From Cricetomys ansorgei (lineage: Eukaryota; Chordata; Mammalia; Rodentia; Nesomyidae), in the NCBI GenBank assembly GCA_026225945.1, contig JAMJFZ010002307.1:5307001-5371000 (forward strand): a stretch of DNA of 64,000 nt. The letters are read 5' to 3'. The notes below the pieces were generated by a model. The model was not told the DNA's origin. It saw only the letters and a list, made by a program, of their open reading frames with translations, and ran no database searches. The translations under genes were made by a program, and so were the position numbers. Below, piece by piece: positions 49,427 to 59,660 of this stretch (its first letter is position 1; every line of letters starts with the position of its first letter).

Positions 49427-50252
49427 TGTAGTAGTACACTGATGTGGTTCTTCAAGAGGGAGAAGGGGGTGCTTTCATTCTGTGGCTCTCACCTTGGAGC
49501 TCCTTTTCATTTATTTATTAACTTCACAGCCTTCTCTCTTCATAGAGGCTTATTTCCTTTCTCTCGCTCCTCTTCCTTCAGGAGCCTTCTATCCTCTGGC
49601 AGCTTCTCTGAGCATTCTTTACCGGACTCTGCGAGGTCTGGAGTTTTTCATTCTTCTTTGTCTCCATACTGGATTAGCAGGCATGATGTCCTGCCCCACA
49701 TTGAACACCACTTGGAGCAGTATGATACTATCTTTTACCCTCAATTTAGGGAAGCAGAATGGAAAGATAGAAAGAAATCTTCACCACTTGACATAGAATG
49801 AGAGAATGGTAGAAATCTTCACAGCCTCTTTTTAGGCTGTCCTAAGCTTGAAGAAGACTAGCTGATGGCAAGTCAGACTAGGGTCTCAACTCACGATCTA
49901 TAAAAATCAGTCTCTCCAACCTTTATTCTTTTAGGAATTATCACACTAATGGCAGCAACCCAACCAATGAACCACCAACCAATGCCTACACCCTCTCTTG
50001 GGGTTTCAGACTTTTTATGCTCTAAGCCAAAAGTTCCCATATAACCATGTGGCACACAATCCAAGAACAAGCTACGGGTGCCAGAACGACTGCACCCAAC
50101 CAAATTGTAGCCACCTGCATCAAGCATTCCAAACCCAACTTGTAAACAACTCTACCACAGCTGGGGTGGGAGCACAAACCTAATCCAAACACCATTTTGC
50201 GTTTTTTACAGAAACCAAAATTACAAAAACTTCTTCCAAGTGTTCCACTACG
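49427..50252 (-). mobile_element. Nested ERVK-like element, 826 bp, truncated
   Basis: Inserted into the 5' LTR of copy 1 with a perfect 6-bp target duplication, gtgcac at 49421-49426 and 50253-50258. On the minus strand: a different, roughly 540-bp LTR (50252 down to 49713) with a TATA-like ataaaaagt near 50014 and AATAAA near 49925; then a primer-binding site at 49693-49710 reading TGGTGTTCAATGTGGGGC; then about 260 bp of leader similar to that of the host element (gctcctcttccttcaggag, actctgcgaggtctggag). It ends abruptly in about 20 bp of 3' LTR terminus (tgtagtagtacactgatg). The interior and most of the 3' LTR are missing. Confidence 0.8.
49693..49710 (-). promoter_or_regulatory. Retroviral primer-binding site, tRNA-Lys type
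   Basis: Minus-strand TGGTGTTCAATGTGGGGC. It matches the known tRNA-Lys(1,2) primer site at 14 of 18 positions, and all four differences are C-to-T on that strand. This supports a class II (ERVK/betaretrovirus-like) origin. Confidence 0.75.
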
Positions 50253-50300
50253 GTGCACAAAAACAATTATTTTAAATATAACTAAAAATAAACTTCCACA

Positions 50301-50445
50301 ATGCTCTAGGTTCAGTGAGAGACCTTGTCTCGAAAAACAAGGTGGAGAGTGATTGAGGACGATACTTAATATTGACTTCTGGTCTCCACATGCACACATG
50401 TGGATGTGCACTTGTATACACACACACACACACACACACACCACT
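50301..50445 (+). repeat. B4 SINE, right half, with CA tail
   Basis: Resumes the SINE begun at 47429: aggttcagtgagagaccttg, ggtggagagtgattgagga, acttctggtctccacatgc, then (CA)n at 50419-50441. Confidence 0.88.
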
Positions 50446-50784
50446 TTTACTTTTACTCTTGTCAGAGCAGGAATGGTACAGGATTCTGCAGCTCTTTGGG
50501 TGACAAAGCCTGATGTGATCACTTTAATCAACCCATACATTGGCTGCATACACAAAAGTCAGTCACGCACTGGGTACTTGAATAGTATGTGACCCAGAAA
50601 GTGCTATAATGTAAATTTTTGGAAAAAAAAAAAAGGGGGGGGCACGGAGGAACTGCATAAATTACCAGTGTTTACTTGTAGGTAGAGAATGTGGGGTGTG
50701 GGGAGGGGCTCTGCCCTCTACCTTCTGAGTCCTAACTTCAAGTTTAAAATATTCGATTCCACCACTCCAAGTGTTTCTTTTTTT

Positions 50785-50990
50785 CATTATTTATAAAGAT
50801 TTATTTTACGTGGATGTGTGCATGGCTGTGTGAGTTTATATGCACCACGTGTGTGCAGCTGCCAGCAAAAACCAGAGGAGGGATTCGGATCTCCTTGGAT
50901 TGGATTACCAGAAAGTTGTGAGCTGTCCTGTGAGTGCTGCATCCAGCGTGAGAGCACCGACCACTTCTCATTGCTCAAGCCCCTATTTAT
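50785..50990 (-). repeat. B3 SINE fragment
   Basis: aagatttattttacgtggat, aaaccagaggagggattcgg, ttggattaccagaaagttg, gagagcaccgaccacttctc. Confidence 0.75.
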
Positions 50991-51125
50991 TTATTTGTTT
51001 ATATTTTTATTTTGATGCAAGGTCTCATGTGGTCCAAGCTGATCTAAAATTCACTGTGTAACCAATGCTGGCTTTGAACTCTACCCTTCTGTCTCCTAAG
51101 TATGGGATTACAGGTGTGTGACACA
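50985..51125 (-). repeat. B1-like SINE
   Basis: tttattttgatgcaaggtct, gatctaaaattcactgtgta, gtatgggattacaggtgtg; old copy. Confidence 0.65.
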
Positions 51126-51423
51126 CTTCAAAAATATTTGCAACAAAATAGATAAATTGTAGTTAGCACCACTTTTCTTTGGCAGATCACCTACCTCTGT
51201 CACTGACAGTTTCTTCAGAAACAGCGCATGCGTGCACAAAACCCCTCAGCATTTTGATGCTGCTGATGGCTAATTAGTCATCTAATGCCTATGAAAAGGG
51301 AAAGGTGCTGAACACAGTTATTTGTGAATCGAGCCAGAATTAACATTCCTATTTGCGTCCTTATAACCAACTTGGTTCGACAGTACGTGAGTCATTCTGA
51401 AACGTCCCTTCTTGCTTTTCTAG

Positions 51424-51516
51424 ATGCAATCTTCCTCCATTGTCGAGTGAGTACACCAGGGATGTTGGCTCCAAAACTCAGTTGGTGACAGCTAATCCCA
51501 GCATAATTCGCCAGAG
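51424..51516 (+). CDS. St8sia1: ST8SIA1 exon 4 (end of sialylmotif L)
   Basis: Internal coding exon. The acceptor is cttgcttttctag|A and the donor is CAGAG|gtaagg. The first base completes the Arg codon split from exon 3 (CG|A). Thirty full codons follow, beginning [17 protein letters not shown] and ending NPSIIRQ, then two bases (AG) of the next Arg codon. It therefore ends in phase 2, and the following exon must supply one base. It finishes sialylmotif L, including the conserved CNLPP and the TANPSII tail. I looked for the next coding part (the long last exon of the family, with sialylmotifs S, III and VS) through 64000 and did not find it, so intron 4 exceeds 12.4 kb. Confidence 0.95.
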
Positions 51517-52679
51517 GTAAGGCTTCATGATTTCTCTTTGTGGAGGACTAAAGAGGAAGGTTTGTGAAGCCATTAGCATCTTAAAGGGAGTGAGCATAAT
51601 TCAGCCTCGCAAACAAAGAGGGACACCATCTGGACAGGCAGGAAGGGGGGGGTGGGAAGGAGGAGGGAATCGTAAATAAACGAGGCAGTATTAGGGGAGC
51701 CGGAGATGTCAGTATTTCATGCTTCCTCTGGGATTCGGCTTCTCTCTGTTAGAGATAGTGTAGATGGCAGGGGGATCGATCGTTTTGCTCAGAGCAAGGC
51801 ACAGCATCGTGCCCACTCATTACTACTCCTTTCCAGTGTGCTGGCTCCGGTCCGACATTTTGATCAGCAGCTGAGAACTGACTTATTAAAGTTAAAGGCA
51901 AAGAAACAACCAATTTGCCACATGCACATATCAAGACGGCAATGCTTTCAGAATGTACAAGGATGTGAGGTTATATTAGACTGACTGTACTATATCAGAC
52001 TTTGGAGGCCATATGGAAAATTCACATTAATATCAATTCCAGAAACCTTGGCAGCCACCGTGGGAGCATTTGGGGGTCAGTCTCTAGTTGATGAAGCCCA
52101 CCGGTGAGCTAAGATGCTTTGCAAGGAGAGAACAAGTCACACCCATGAGTCTGGAACACTGGATTTTAAACTTGTTTGTTCAAGGCTTTCAACATAATTT
52201 TTTTTTTAAAAAACCCATCATTTCCTTATTGTTATCCAGTTGTCTGATATTTTTGGCAGGAATTAAATTGTAGATTTTCAGTTCCTTATGTATTTCTTTA
52301 TGTACATGCTTTATGTACACATTGTCAAAACCTCAGAGTACTTCTCGGTGTAACCTATCTTTATGTGAAAACCAGGGCTCTTTGTCAAATTACTTTATTA
52401 AGTTAACTTCCTGTCACAAAGATTGCCTTTTATATTCAAGTGAATGTCACAGTTGATGCAGACATCTTCCTGACACCTGGTTATTCAACCTAGAAATAAG
52501 GTATGGGGACCCGCCAAGAGTCTGTCCCCTGAGTAAGATAAAGCACAACCCATTTTGGTTTCTTCTAGAGATGTTTTTACCACCCCCAGGAGATTCTTCA
52601 GAAGCTGTTATGAGTGTGTCCTTTTGTGGCCTGGAGGATTTTGCAACATCAGACTTCATTCATCCACACATATTTTCCC

Positions 52680-52775
52680 CCTGTTTCTTCCCCACCTCTC
52701 CCATGTGTATGTGTGTGTGAGACCTCACATGTGGAGCCCGGAGGTCAACATCAGGTGTATTCCTCAGTTATTTCT
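52680..52775 (-). repeat. B4 SINE fragment
   Basis: catgtgtatgtgtgtgtgag, catgtggagcccggaggtca, catcaggtgtattcctcag. It breaks off where the adjoining LTR begins; I did not find its remainder on the far side. Confidence 0.6.
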
Positions 52776-52791
52776 GTAATAATTCTTTATA

Positions 52792-53115
52792 TGCGTGGAG
52801 GTGATGGACAGAGTTTAGACACGTGGATGCTGGCAAGTTTTAGCAAGGGTTTATTTCTTACGAGGGAGGGTGAGGCATGCTAAGCTGGGGTAGAGCAGGA
52901 CCCTGTAGACAGAGGGCAGGACATCAGGGTAAGAGACACAGAAGGGAAGGGGGGGCGGAGAGGAAGAGGAGAGTCAGGACAGCGGGGTGAGAGACCAAGA
53001 AAAGAACAGAGAGAACTGTGGCAGAGAGGTATTATATGGAGGTCGGCGGGCGGGTCCCCTGATGATGATAAACAGGTGGCTGGGGCAGGTACAGGACAGA
53101 GACAGTTCCACAACA
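52792..53115 (-). mobile_element. LTR of a different endogenous retrovirus, antisense
   Basis: Minus strand: begins TGTTGTGGAACTG, has a TATA-like CATATAATACC (about 53029-53039), a pyrimidine-rich transcribed part, and AAGAAATAAACCC (AATAAA about 52849-52854). The + strand immediately right, tacctccctttttgt (53116-53130), is the complement of a polypurine tract, so this is a 3' LTR. The left boundary is uncertain between 52775 and 52792. Confidence 0.75.
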
Positions 53116-54760
53116 TACCTCCCTTTTTGTTACTAAAAAGGCAAGAAAAATAGGAGCCTGACTGAGGACCCCAAAATGTTGGAACATTGGTTGAGGCCAT
53201 GAAAAGCAGGCTGTTCCATCTATTCAGGCTCTGAGGCTGGACTGAAAAATCAAGAGGAGGAAATTTATTGTATCCAATTAGGGCAATAATGATGTAAGGG
53301 CCAATAGTAATTAGCAGAAGCAGAAAGTGTCAAAGGCCCTGTGATGACTGACATTAGTTAGAACCATCTAAATTAATGAATCTATCTGTTGCTATATCTG
53401 GGTCTATTTGGCTTTTAAATAAGTACCCCTCAGTATGCCAATAAACATTATACAAGTTATTATTGTCCCCAGTGTCAGGGAGTTTTCTTTTGACTACAAG
53501 TTCCAGCCTGAGGAAACGGGACATCATATTCTCTCAGACTGCTTCCTCCTGAAACTGGGACATTCGTAGTCAGGGGCCCCAGGAAGGCTGGTAATTTAGT
53601 CAAATGCTGGGGGGGTTCAGGCAATGAGGTATTTATCAGAAGCATCTGGTTCACTGATCAAGCTGAGTGTCATCGGCTGAACTGGTCTGTATCAGCTCTC
53701 AGCAAGTCCAGGGCTCGCAGCTGTTTGGAGCACAGAGCTGATTTCAGGTGGTGTCTGTCAGCCAAACATATGCTTGGAACAGAGGTTACAGTTTAGGAAA
53801 CTTAAAGAAAAATCTTACATTTGGAGCCTTTAGGTCCACAGTTTTGGCAATGGGAAGGAGAAGGGTTCCAAAGTACAGGGAAGAAAGAGATAAATCATAC
53901 CCTTATGAGTAAGCAGATGGGGCGACTTCAGTCTGGAGCCTGACCTGTAAGAGGTCGATTCATGTCAACTTTCTTTGAGCCATCAAAAGCCATGGCCCTG
54001 GGCTAGAAGCATGAACATTTTTTGTATCTAGGGAGCTGGGTACACAAATTGGACTGAAATGTTATAGCCTGGTGAGAAACATCTCCAAGTCTATGTTTTG
54101 AAGAGAAAACAACCAAGGGAAATTTGAAATCCTGTAACAGTGATACTAGCTTATCAGAATACCATTAAGAACACTTATCCAGAGTCGCATCCGTGTTAAA
54201 ACTCTGAGCCTTTGATATCCAAATAGAGCCAGTCATTTACATACCCTAATACCTTTACAACTTGTATCTATATGATCTTAAAACACCTTTTTTGATCCTC
54301 AGAACTTAGACCTTTATCTAATCAGTTACCGTGAAGGAGGTGTACACATTGTAAGGCAAACTCCTTCGAATAATGAAGGTTTTCTATATCCTAATACCTT
54401 TACAAATTCAATCTATGTATCTTAAATAATATTTTAGATCCTCAATACCTGTATAGACTTTTATCTAATCATTTACCATGAGAGGGATATAGTCCTTGTA
54501 AGGCAAACTCCTTTGAATAAAGAAATGGCAAAAGTTACTTTTTAGCTGAGTTTACCTCCTTAGGGCCTGGGAACAAGACAAGCTGTCCTTAGCGAGAGGC
54601 ATGATTATAAATGCGAAGAGAAGGGAGAAGGCAGCTGAAGCCTGGTAAGAGGAGCTGTAAAAAGGAGGAGCTGGTAGATGTTTATTACTCCTAAAACTAT
54701 AGTTAGCCGTCAAGCCATCAGAGACCTAGGAAGGATAAATTATAGACTCTAGATGGTCTA
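53116..54760 (-). mobile_element. Probable decayed ERV interior, 3' side
   Basis: Continues from the polypurine tract. No open reading frame survives and I do not recognise a protein. It contains a direct tandem duplication of about 145 bp (54245-54389 and 54390-54530, both with cctaatacctttacaa and gtaaggcaaactcctt). Assignment to the ERV rests on adjacency only; its far end is not defined. Confidence 0.4.
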
Positions 54761-54914
54761 CGTATGAATTAAAAATTACAGGGACCCGTTACATAGTAGT
54801 TTCCCGAGGCTCCTCTGGTTCGCTGGGTGCAGATGTCAGCCGATATGCAGAAGCAGAACAGTATTTGCTCTCTAGTTGTCATATAGTATGGTGCAGGCTT
54901 CTGGCTTCCCAGGT

Positions 54915-54960
54915 CTGAAATTTTGTTTGTTTGTTTGTTTTGTTTTTTTTGTTTTTTTCT
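54915..54960. repeat. T-rich (TTTG)n tract
   Basis: Several tttg units followed by poly-T. Confidence 0.85.
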
Positions 54961-55139
54961 GTGGGAAGGAACTTGGGAAATTGATCTGACCCTGGCTAGA
55001 CAGAGCAAAGCAGCCAACCCAAATGTGTCCACAGCTTAAGCAGATCCTAGTGGCAGGAGAGGCATAGGGCAGTTTTGCCCGGTGGTTAGCATTACTACAA
55101 TCCAGGTGGACATTGTAGAACCTCATTAACTTCTTGGAG

Positions 55140-56340
55140 ACCTCAAGGGTTACTGTTAGGAATGGTCACTGTTTATTGTGGAAAGCTTAAACATTCAAAT
55201 GCCATATTCAGCAGATCTCTGGAAGATTTGGGGACCATAATCTCTCAAATGTGTCTATAATCTATTAAGTATATCTACATATTAAACATATATTGACGTT
55301 TAGTTACTTGTTCTAGACTTAAATTTGAAAACACATATAGGGAGCTAAATGAAGTTTACTTTGGAATTAATTAGTACTCTGTATGAATACAATATATGTC
55401 ATAGGAGGCCGAATAAAACTTATTTTTGGAATTAATTGTGTCAGTTAGTACTCTGCATAATTATAAATGTATATCTGAACACACTAAAGAATCTTAGCAT
55501 TCTGTGTGACTACAAGTCAATTATAATAATAAATAATGATATTTATAACAATCATTATTTGTTGATAATTATTATCAACTATGATATTATATTATATAAT
55601 CAATAATTATAACACCAACTTAATAGCATTTGGTAATACTTCATATTATTAAATGCCCTATATCAATTATTTATTAACTGTATATGTGATAGATAACGTA
55701 TCAATTATCTAGTGATTTATTATATATTAAACAGCATTTAGTCTTATAAAGAATAGAATTAGGATGTTATGAATTAGGGTGTCATAGAAAATATCAATTT
55801 AATATCACCAACATAATAAAATAGATAATGTATATGTGATAATCAACACAATACAATGGATAATGTATCAATTATCTAGTTAGTAATTGTTATATATTAA
55901 ATAGCATATAGTCTTATGAAGAATATAATTAAAGCTTTTATCTCTGTTAAGTTTAATCCTTAAAATTTTGAGTTGAAGATCTAACATAATTGATAAATGT
56001 ATAAACCCAAAAAATTCTGTTTATAGAGGAACTGGAAGCACTACTTTTATAGTATATATATTTTATAGTATAGTATATAATTATAGAATACCAGGTTTTT
56101 TTTATAACTCAGATTATCTAACTAGCTAAAGCTTACACAAATATTACATGAATCTGCATAATGTTGTTCAGAGAGGAACTGATATACAATTATAAAATAT
56201 CAGTTTTTGTATAACTGAGATTATCTAACTAAAGCTTAAGCAAATATCACTAAGACTCTGAATAGGCCCCAGGAATTTGCAATTCTTATTTATGGAACAA
56301 AATATAAGTCCTTGATTGTCAAGGCTAATCTTAATCGATC
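55140..56340. repeat. AT-rich region of serial tandem duplications
   Basis: Strongly AT-rich with at least three imperfect direct duplications: about 66 bp (ttggaattaatt at 55361 and 55426), about 167 bp (gtatcaattatctagt near 55698 and 55865), and about 107 bp (agattatctaac near 56111 and 56218). No gene or known repeat recognised. Confidence 0.75.
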
Positions 56341-56356
56341 AGGGTAAGAAAGCACG

Positions 56357-56490
56357 GTGGTCAGATGGCGGTGCGGTCAATGGCCATGTAGTCAGATAAT
56401 GGTGTGGTATGGCGGCGTGGTGGTCAGACAGCAGCGTGGTCAGGCAGCGGCGTGGTCAGGAGGCAGGGTGGTCAGATCGTGGCGTGGTAT
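56357..56490. repeat. 16-bp GC-rich minisatellite
   Basis: Units close to GTGGTCAGRNRGYRGC, with four clean copies between about 56422 and 56485 and degenerate units to the left. Short frames over it are repeat-encoded, not genes. Confidence 0.85.
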
Positions 56491-56574
56491 CGCTGCAGCA
56501 GGAACAGCTGGTGGTGGCGCAGCTGGAGCTGAGGCAGCTGGTGAGTTTGCACGGGCAAATCAGGAAGCAGAGAG

Positions 56575-56760
56575 CTAGGGCTGGAAATGAGACTGTCTTA
56601 TGTATCTCAAAGCCTGTCCCAAGCAACCCACAACCTTAGCGAGACCTCCTGAAGACGCCACAACTTCCTCAGACACCCTCACTGGCTGAGGATCAAGTGT
56701 TAAAACACATGCACGTGTAGGGAGACATTTCAAGCCATAACATTTTTGAAAAAGAAAGAT
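56575..56760 (-). repeat. Rodent interspersed repeat, unassigned family (reverse)
   Basis: Reverse complement carries aatgtctccctacacgtgc, tgtgttttaacacttgatcc and ggaagttgtggcgtcttca. Confidence 0.5.
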
Positions 56761-56799
56761 TTACTTAGGACTTTCCACCCCATGTTTTGATGATTCTGA

Positions 56800-57140
56800 C
56801 AGCGCTGTTTGAATAAGATGGCCCCCATAGTTTCATGCATTCAAATACTTGGTCCAGAATTGGTGGTACTGTCCGGGGAAGCTTAGGAAGTGTCACTGGG
56901 CCAAAGGAGGTATGCTCCTGGAGAAGGGCTGTGAGAGTTTGAAGACCAGTGCCATTTCAAATTATTTTTCTGCTCCCTTCTTCTGGCTCTAGATGGTAAC
57001 CTTCAGCTTCCAGGTCCAGCCACTACGCCTCCATTCTGCCACCATAGACTGTTATCTCTCTGGAACTTCAACCCAATTAAGCTTTCTTCTGTAAGTTGTG
57101 TGGTTGTGATTATCCCAGCAATAGAAAAGTAATGGAGTCT
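56800..57140 (+). repeat. Rodent interspersed repeat, unassigned family
   Basis: aagatggcccccatagtttc, caaatacttggtccagaatt, gccaccatagactgttatc, ctctggaacttcaaccc, aagctttcttctgtaagttg and agcaatagaaaagtaatgg. Head-to-head with the preceding copy. Confidence 0.65.
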
Positions 57141-57189
57141 ACAATAATGGAGTAATGCAAAAGGTAGCATTGTATAGGGAAGGGTAAAG

Positions 57190-57560
57190 AATACACATTC
57201 GATAAACATTAACCAGCGGAAGCGAGAGTGGGGCGAGCTACAGTCGAGCCGCAGGATGGCTACCTGAACTCGATGAGCCGGCAGGAGCGAGACTGCAGGC
57301 CTCCGCAGGTTACTGTAGGGAAGCTTTTTATTACAGTACAATCAGCAGGACCTCCTAATTACAGTTGGCTTGGAACTGTTTATTACAGAAGCATTCCACC
57401 ACCAAATAACTGCTTATAGAGGTAGCTTCCAACTAAACCCTCTCTGTGTCCCTCCTGGATAAGCAGCGATTGCTTCCAACCGTGATAAATGGTGACGACT
57501 CTCTATTGGTATCTCTGCTCACCTCGTCACCTATCTTTCTACATCAATCTATTCTGATAC
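57190..57560 (-). mobile_element. Possible LTR (R-U5 with CpG-dense part)
   Basis: Minus strand: an AATAAAAAGC motif (about 57323-57332) is followed by about 110 bp with at least eight CpGs (57210-57305), in otherwise CpG-poor DNA. The layout resembles a poly(A) signal and U5 of an LTR, with U3 to the right. Ends, family and target duplications are not resolved. Confidence 0.4.
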
Positions 57561-58504
57561 TTTGACTGCAAAGCTTTCTTGGAAATGACTTTTCTTCACA
57601 GGAGGTAAGCCACTGTCTCTGGTGAGCCCCTTCCTGCTTCTGTCCACCCCCTCCCCCCCATCGCAAGTGACTTCTGCTCTCCCTAATAGTGGAAACGAGA
57701 CACTTTATTTTTGGCTTGGCTCCTCATTTTGGAATAATTTCTGCTCTTCTTTACTTCTAGTTTCTTTCCCTAGCTGTGCCTAACAATCCGAAGAGAGAGT
57801 CGCTGGAGAGCCCTTCCGTGTGCCACTGAGAACTAACTGATAGTCCTACAGCACTTCTCATGGTGGTTCATACCCCAGTTTTTAGAGGACTTTACCACAT
57901 CTTTTACTTTAGTACTTCCTCCTCATCCCATCCTCCCAGCTTCACTTCTGCTTCACAGAGAAAATAGAAGTGAGAAGGAGCCCTTAGTATCCATAGCTTC
58001 CGTCAGACACATTACCACAGTCACTACAGGCTTGTCTTCTAGTGGTCTACCCTGGTACCTGGGTAAATACTTGCCCTGTTTCTGCTTTCCTTTGTTTTTT
58101 GAATGTACTTGTCTCTAACACGACTTCTCAGATCCTCGCCAGGTGCTCAGATAGCTTCAGTGATGCCCAGGGGCACCAGAAAGCAGCAGGCTGTTTCTGA
58201 GTTCAGAAACACACATTTTATTCTCTAGCGAGAGACTATCATTCTGGAACCGTCCTTTACCACCGTCCTATGGATTAAATGTAGCTCTTTACCTGAATGG
58301 AACCTCTAACTTCCTATACCCTGAATCATATTTTTCTTGGGAAAGTATTTTACTGTTGTTTTGTATTTTTTGAGTAAATGTTCTCTGAGGGTTTCCTTAG
58401 GAAAAGTAAAAGAAAGCAAAGGTTTTGAGACCTTTGTGTCTGACATTATCTGTATTGCACTTTTATTCTCTATGGTTGTTCTTGTTGTGATCCTATTTCT
58501 AAAC

Positions 58505-58700
58505 AAGCTTTTAAAGATTTTTTTGTTTAATTATGTATCTGTGTGTTATGCGCACCTAAGTGCTCCTATGTGCACCTTGGAGGCCAGAAGAGGGCATAGG
58601 ATTCCCCTAGAGTTGAAATTTGTAAGCCGCTGGCAACTGAAATCTGGCTCTGCAAGGTCAGAAAGTGCTCTTAACCTCTGAACGATTTTTCTAGCCCCAG
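58505..58700 (-). repeat. B3 SINE
   Basis: ttaaagatttttttgtttaa, ggaggccagaagagggcat, gtgctcttaacctctgaac, tttttctagcccc. Confidence 0.85.
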
Positions 58701-58849
58701 AATTTTATTCTAACTTGGGAATCCTTTCAGCTGTTGGGAGAAATGCATGCCGTGTTTTCTAAGTTCAGTGTTCAGGTATTTTTGTGCGTGACCTGGACTT
58801 TTACTATCTCCTGCACCCCCAGTCTGGTTCCCTTCTGTTCTGTATTGGG

Positions 58850-58970
58850 TGTTTTGGTTTTGGTTTTTGAGACAATCTTGCTCAGGCTGGTCTCGAACGC
58901 ATGGCATTCCTCCCGGCTCAGCCTCCAGGTAGGATTACACCGTGTGAGCCATCACACCCAGGCATTCTTC
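58850..58970 (-). repeat. B1-type SINE
   Basis: tttttgagacaatcttgctc, caggctggtctcgaacgca, gcctccaggtaggattaca, tgagccatcacaccca. Confidence 0.8.
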
Positions 58971-59269
58971 TGTGAATTTTAAAATTTCACAATTATCGTG
59001 TCTGGGCTTGATTTCTCTCACTGTGTGGCACTCAGAGGACCTTTTCAATCTTCAAGTTCATGTCTTCCACTTTGGAAGTTTCTGGAATTTCTTCCTCAAT
59101 CACACTGCTATTGCAGCCGCAAGTTGGCTATGTTAGTACCTCAGGATACGTTTGACACTGTCTCAAGAGTTTCAGACACTACGTGTACTCTGCTGTGCTC
59201 TTCCCCTAAACCCCCCCCCCCCGGGCTAGTGTTTTCAACTCCAGCCTTGAATATCCAATTGGATACCTA

Positions 59270-59660
59270 ATGCTATCATATCAAACTTAAACAACCAGCA
59301 TTCCAGTCTCCCTCATCTCTCCAATTTGTATATGCTATAGTTTTTTTCCATCTCTATTTTTCTGATACTGAAGCCAAAACCATAGAAGTCCTCCCTGGTT
59401 TGCTCGGTTAAAATCACCTTCGAATTCTGACAGACCTACTTGCAAGTACAGTGAGTCTATCTCCCCCCACACCCCCATTGGTCATTAGTTTAGTTCATTC
59501 TGCCACCATATGTCTCAGGAATTAATTCCTAGTTTTTATGTTCCTGTCCTTACTGCTTCAGCCATTATTTAGCTTTCTGCTTCTCTTTTGCAAGCCCCTT
59601 CTCTGTAAGTCTGATCTGTGATGCTGGTACCTACAGATCACATTTCCCTGTCAACCGGTT
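59270..59660 (+). repeat. Probable L2 LINE remnant
   Basis: gaagccaaaaccatagaagtc followed by ctccctggtttgctcgg, aattctgacagacctact and gtccttactgcttcagcc, in the order seen in the L2 3' region. Includes cytosine runs (c)12 at 59211-59222. Confidence 0.45.

Larger units (their letters stand above)
49151..50300 (-). mobile_element. 5' LTR of ERVK-like element (copy 1), split by nested element
   Basis: LTR starts tgtagtagtattacctgc, carries AATAAA on the minus strand (gtgtttttattcattcag), runs to 49426 and resumes at 50259-50300, ending aaataaacttccaca. Excluding the nested insertion and one target copy it is about 318 bp. The outer flanks (cctctc before 47602, atgctc after 50300) match only partly, so the outer target duplication is decayed or misplaced by a base or two. 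Confidence 0.85.
41575..51423 (+). other. St8sia1: ST8SIA1 intron 3
   Basis: A 9.8-kb intron with gtaaga and ttttctag ends. It contains a 2.7-kb antisense LTR-element complex inside a B4 SINE (listed separately). I see nothing identifiable in 41575-42695, 43325-44355, 44930-45315, 45705-47425 and 51130-51423. Confidence 0.85.

Noticed and set aside
50022..50555. 177-codon minus-strand frame
   Set aside because: Crosses from an LTR through its target duplication into a B4 SINE and CA repeat, so it cannot be one gene.
51706..51984. 92-codon frame shortly after exon 4 as a further exon
   Set aside because: Its product does not resemble the expected continuation of sialyltransferase and lacks a convincing acceptor in phase.
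53116..56640. Retroviral gag, pol or env gene on the minus strand
   Set aside because: No frame longer than about 90 codons and no recognisable protein motif; any coding content is destroyed.
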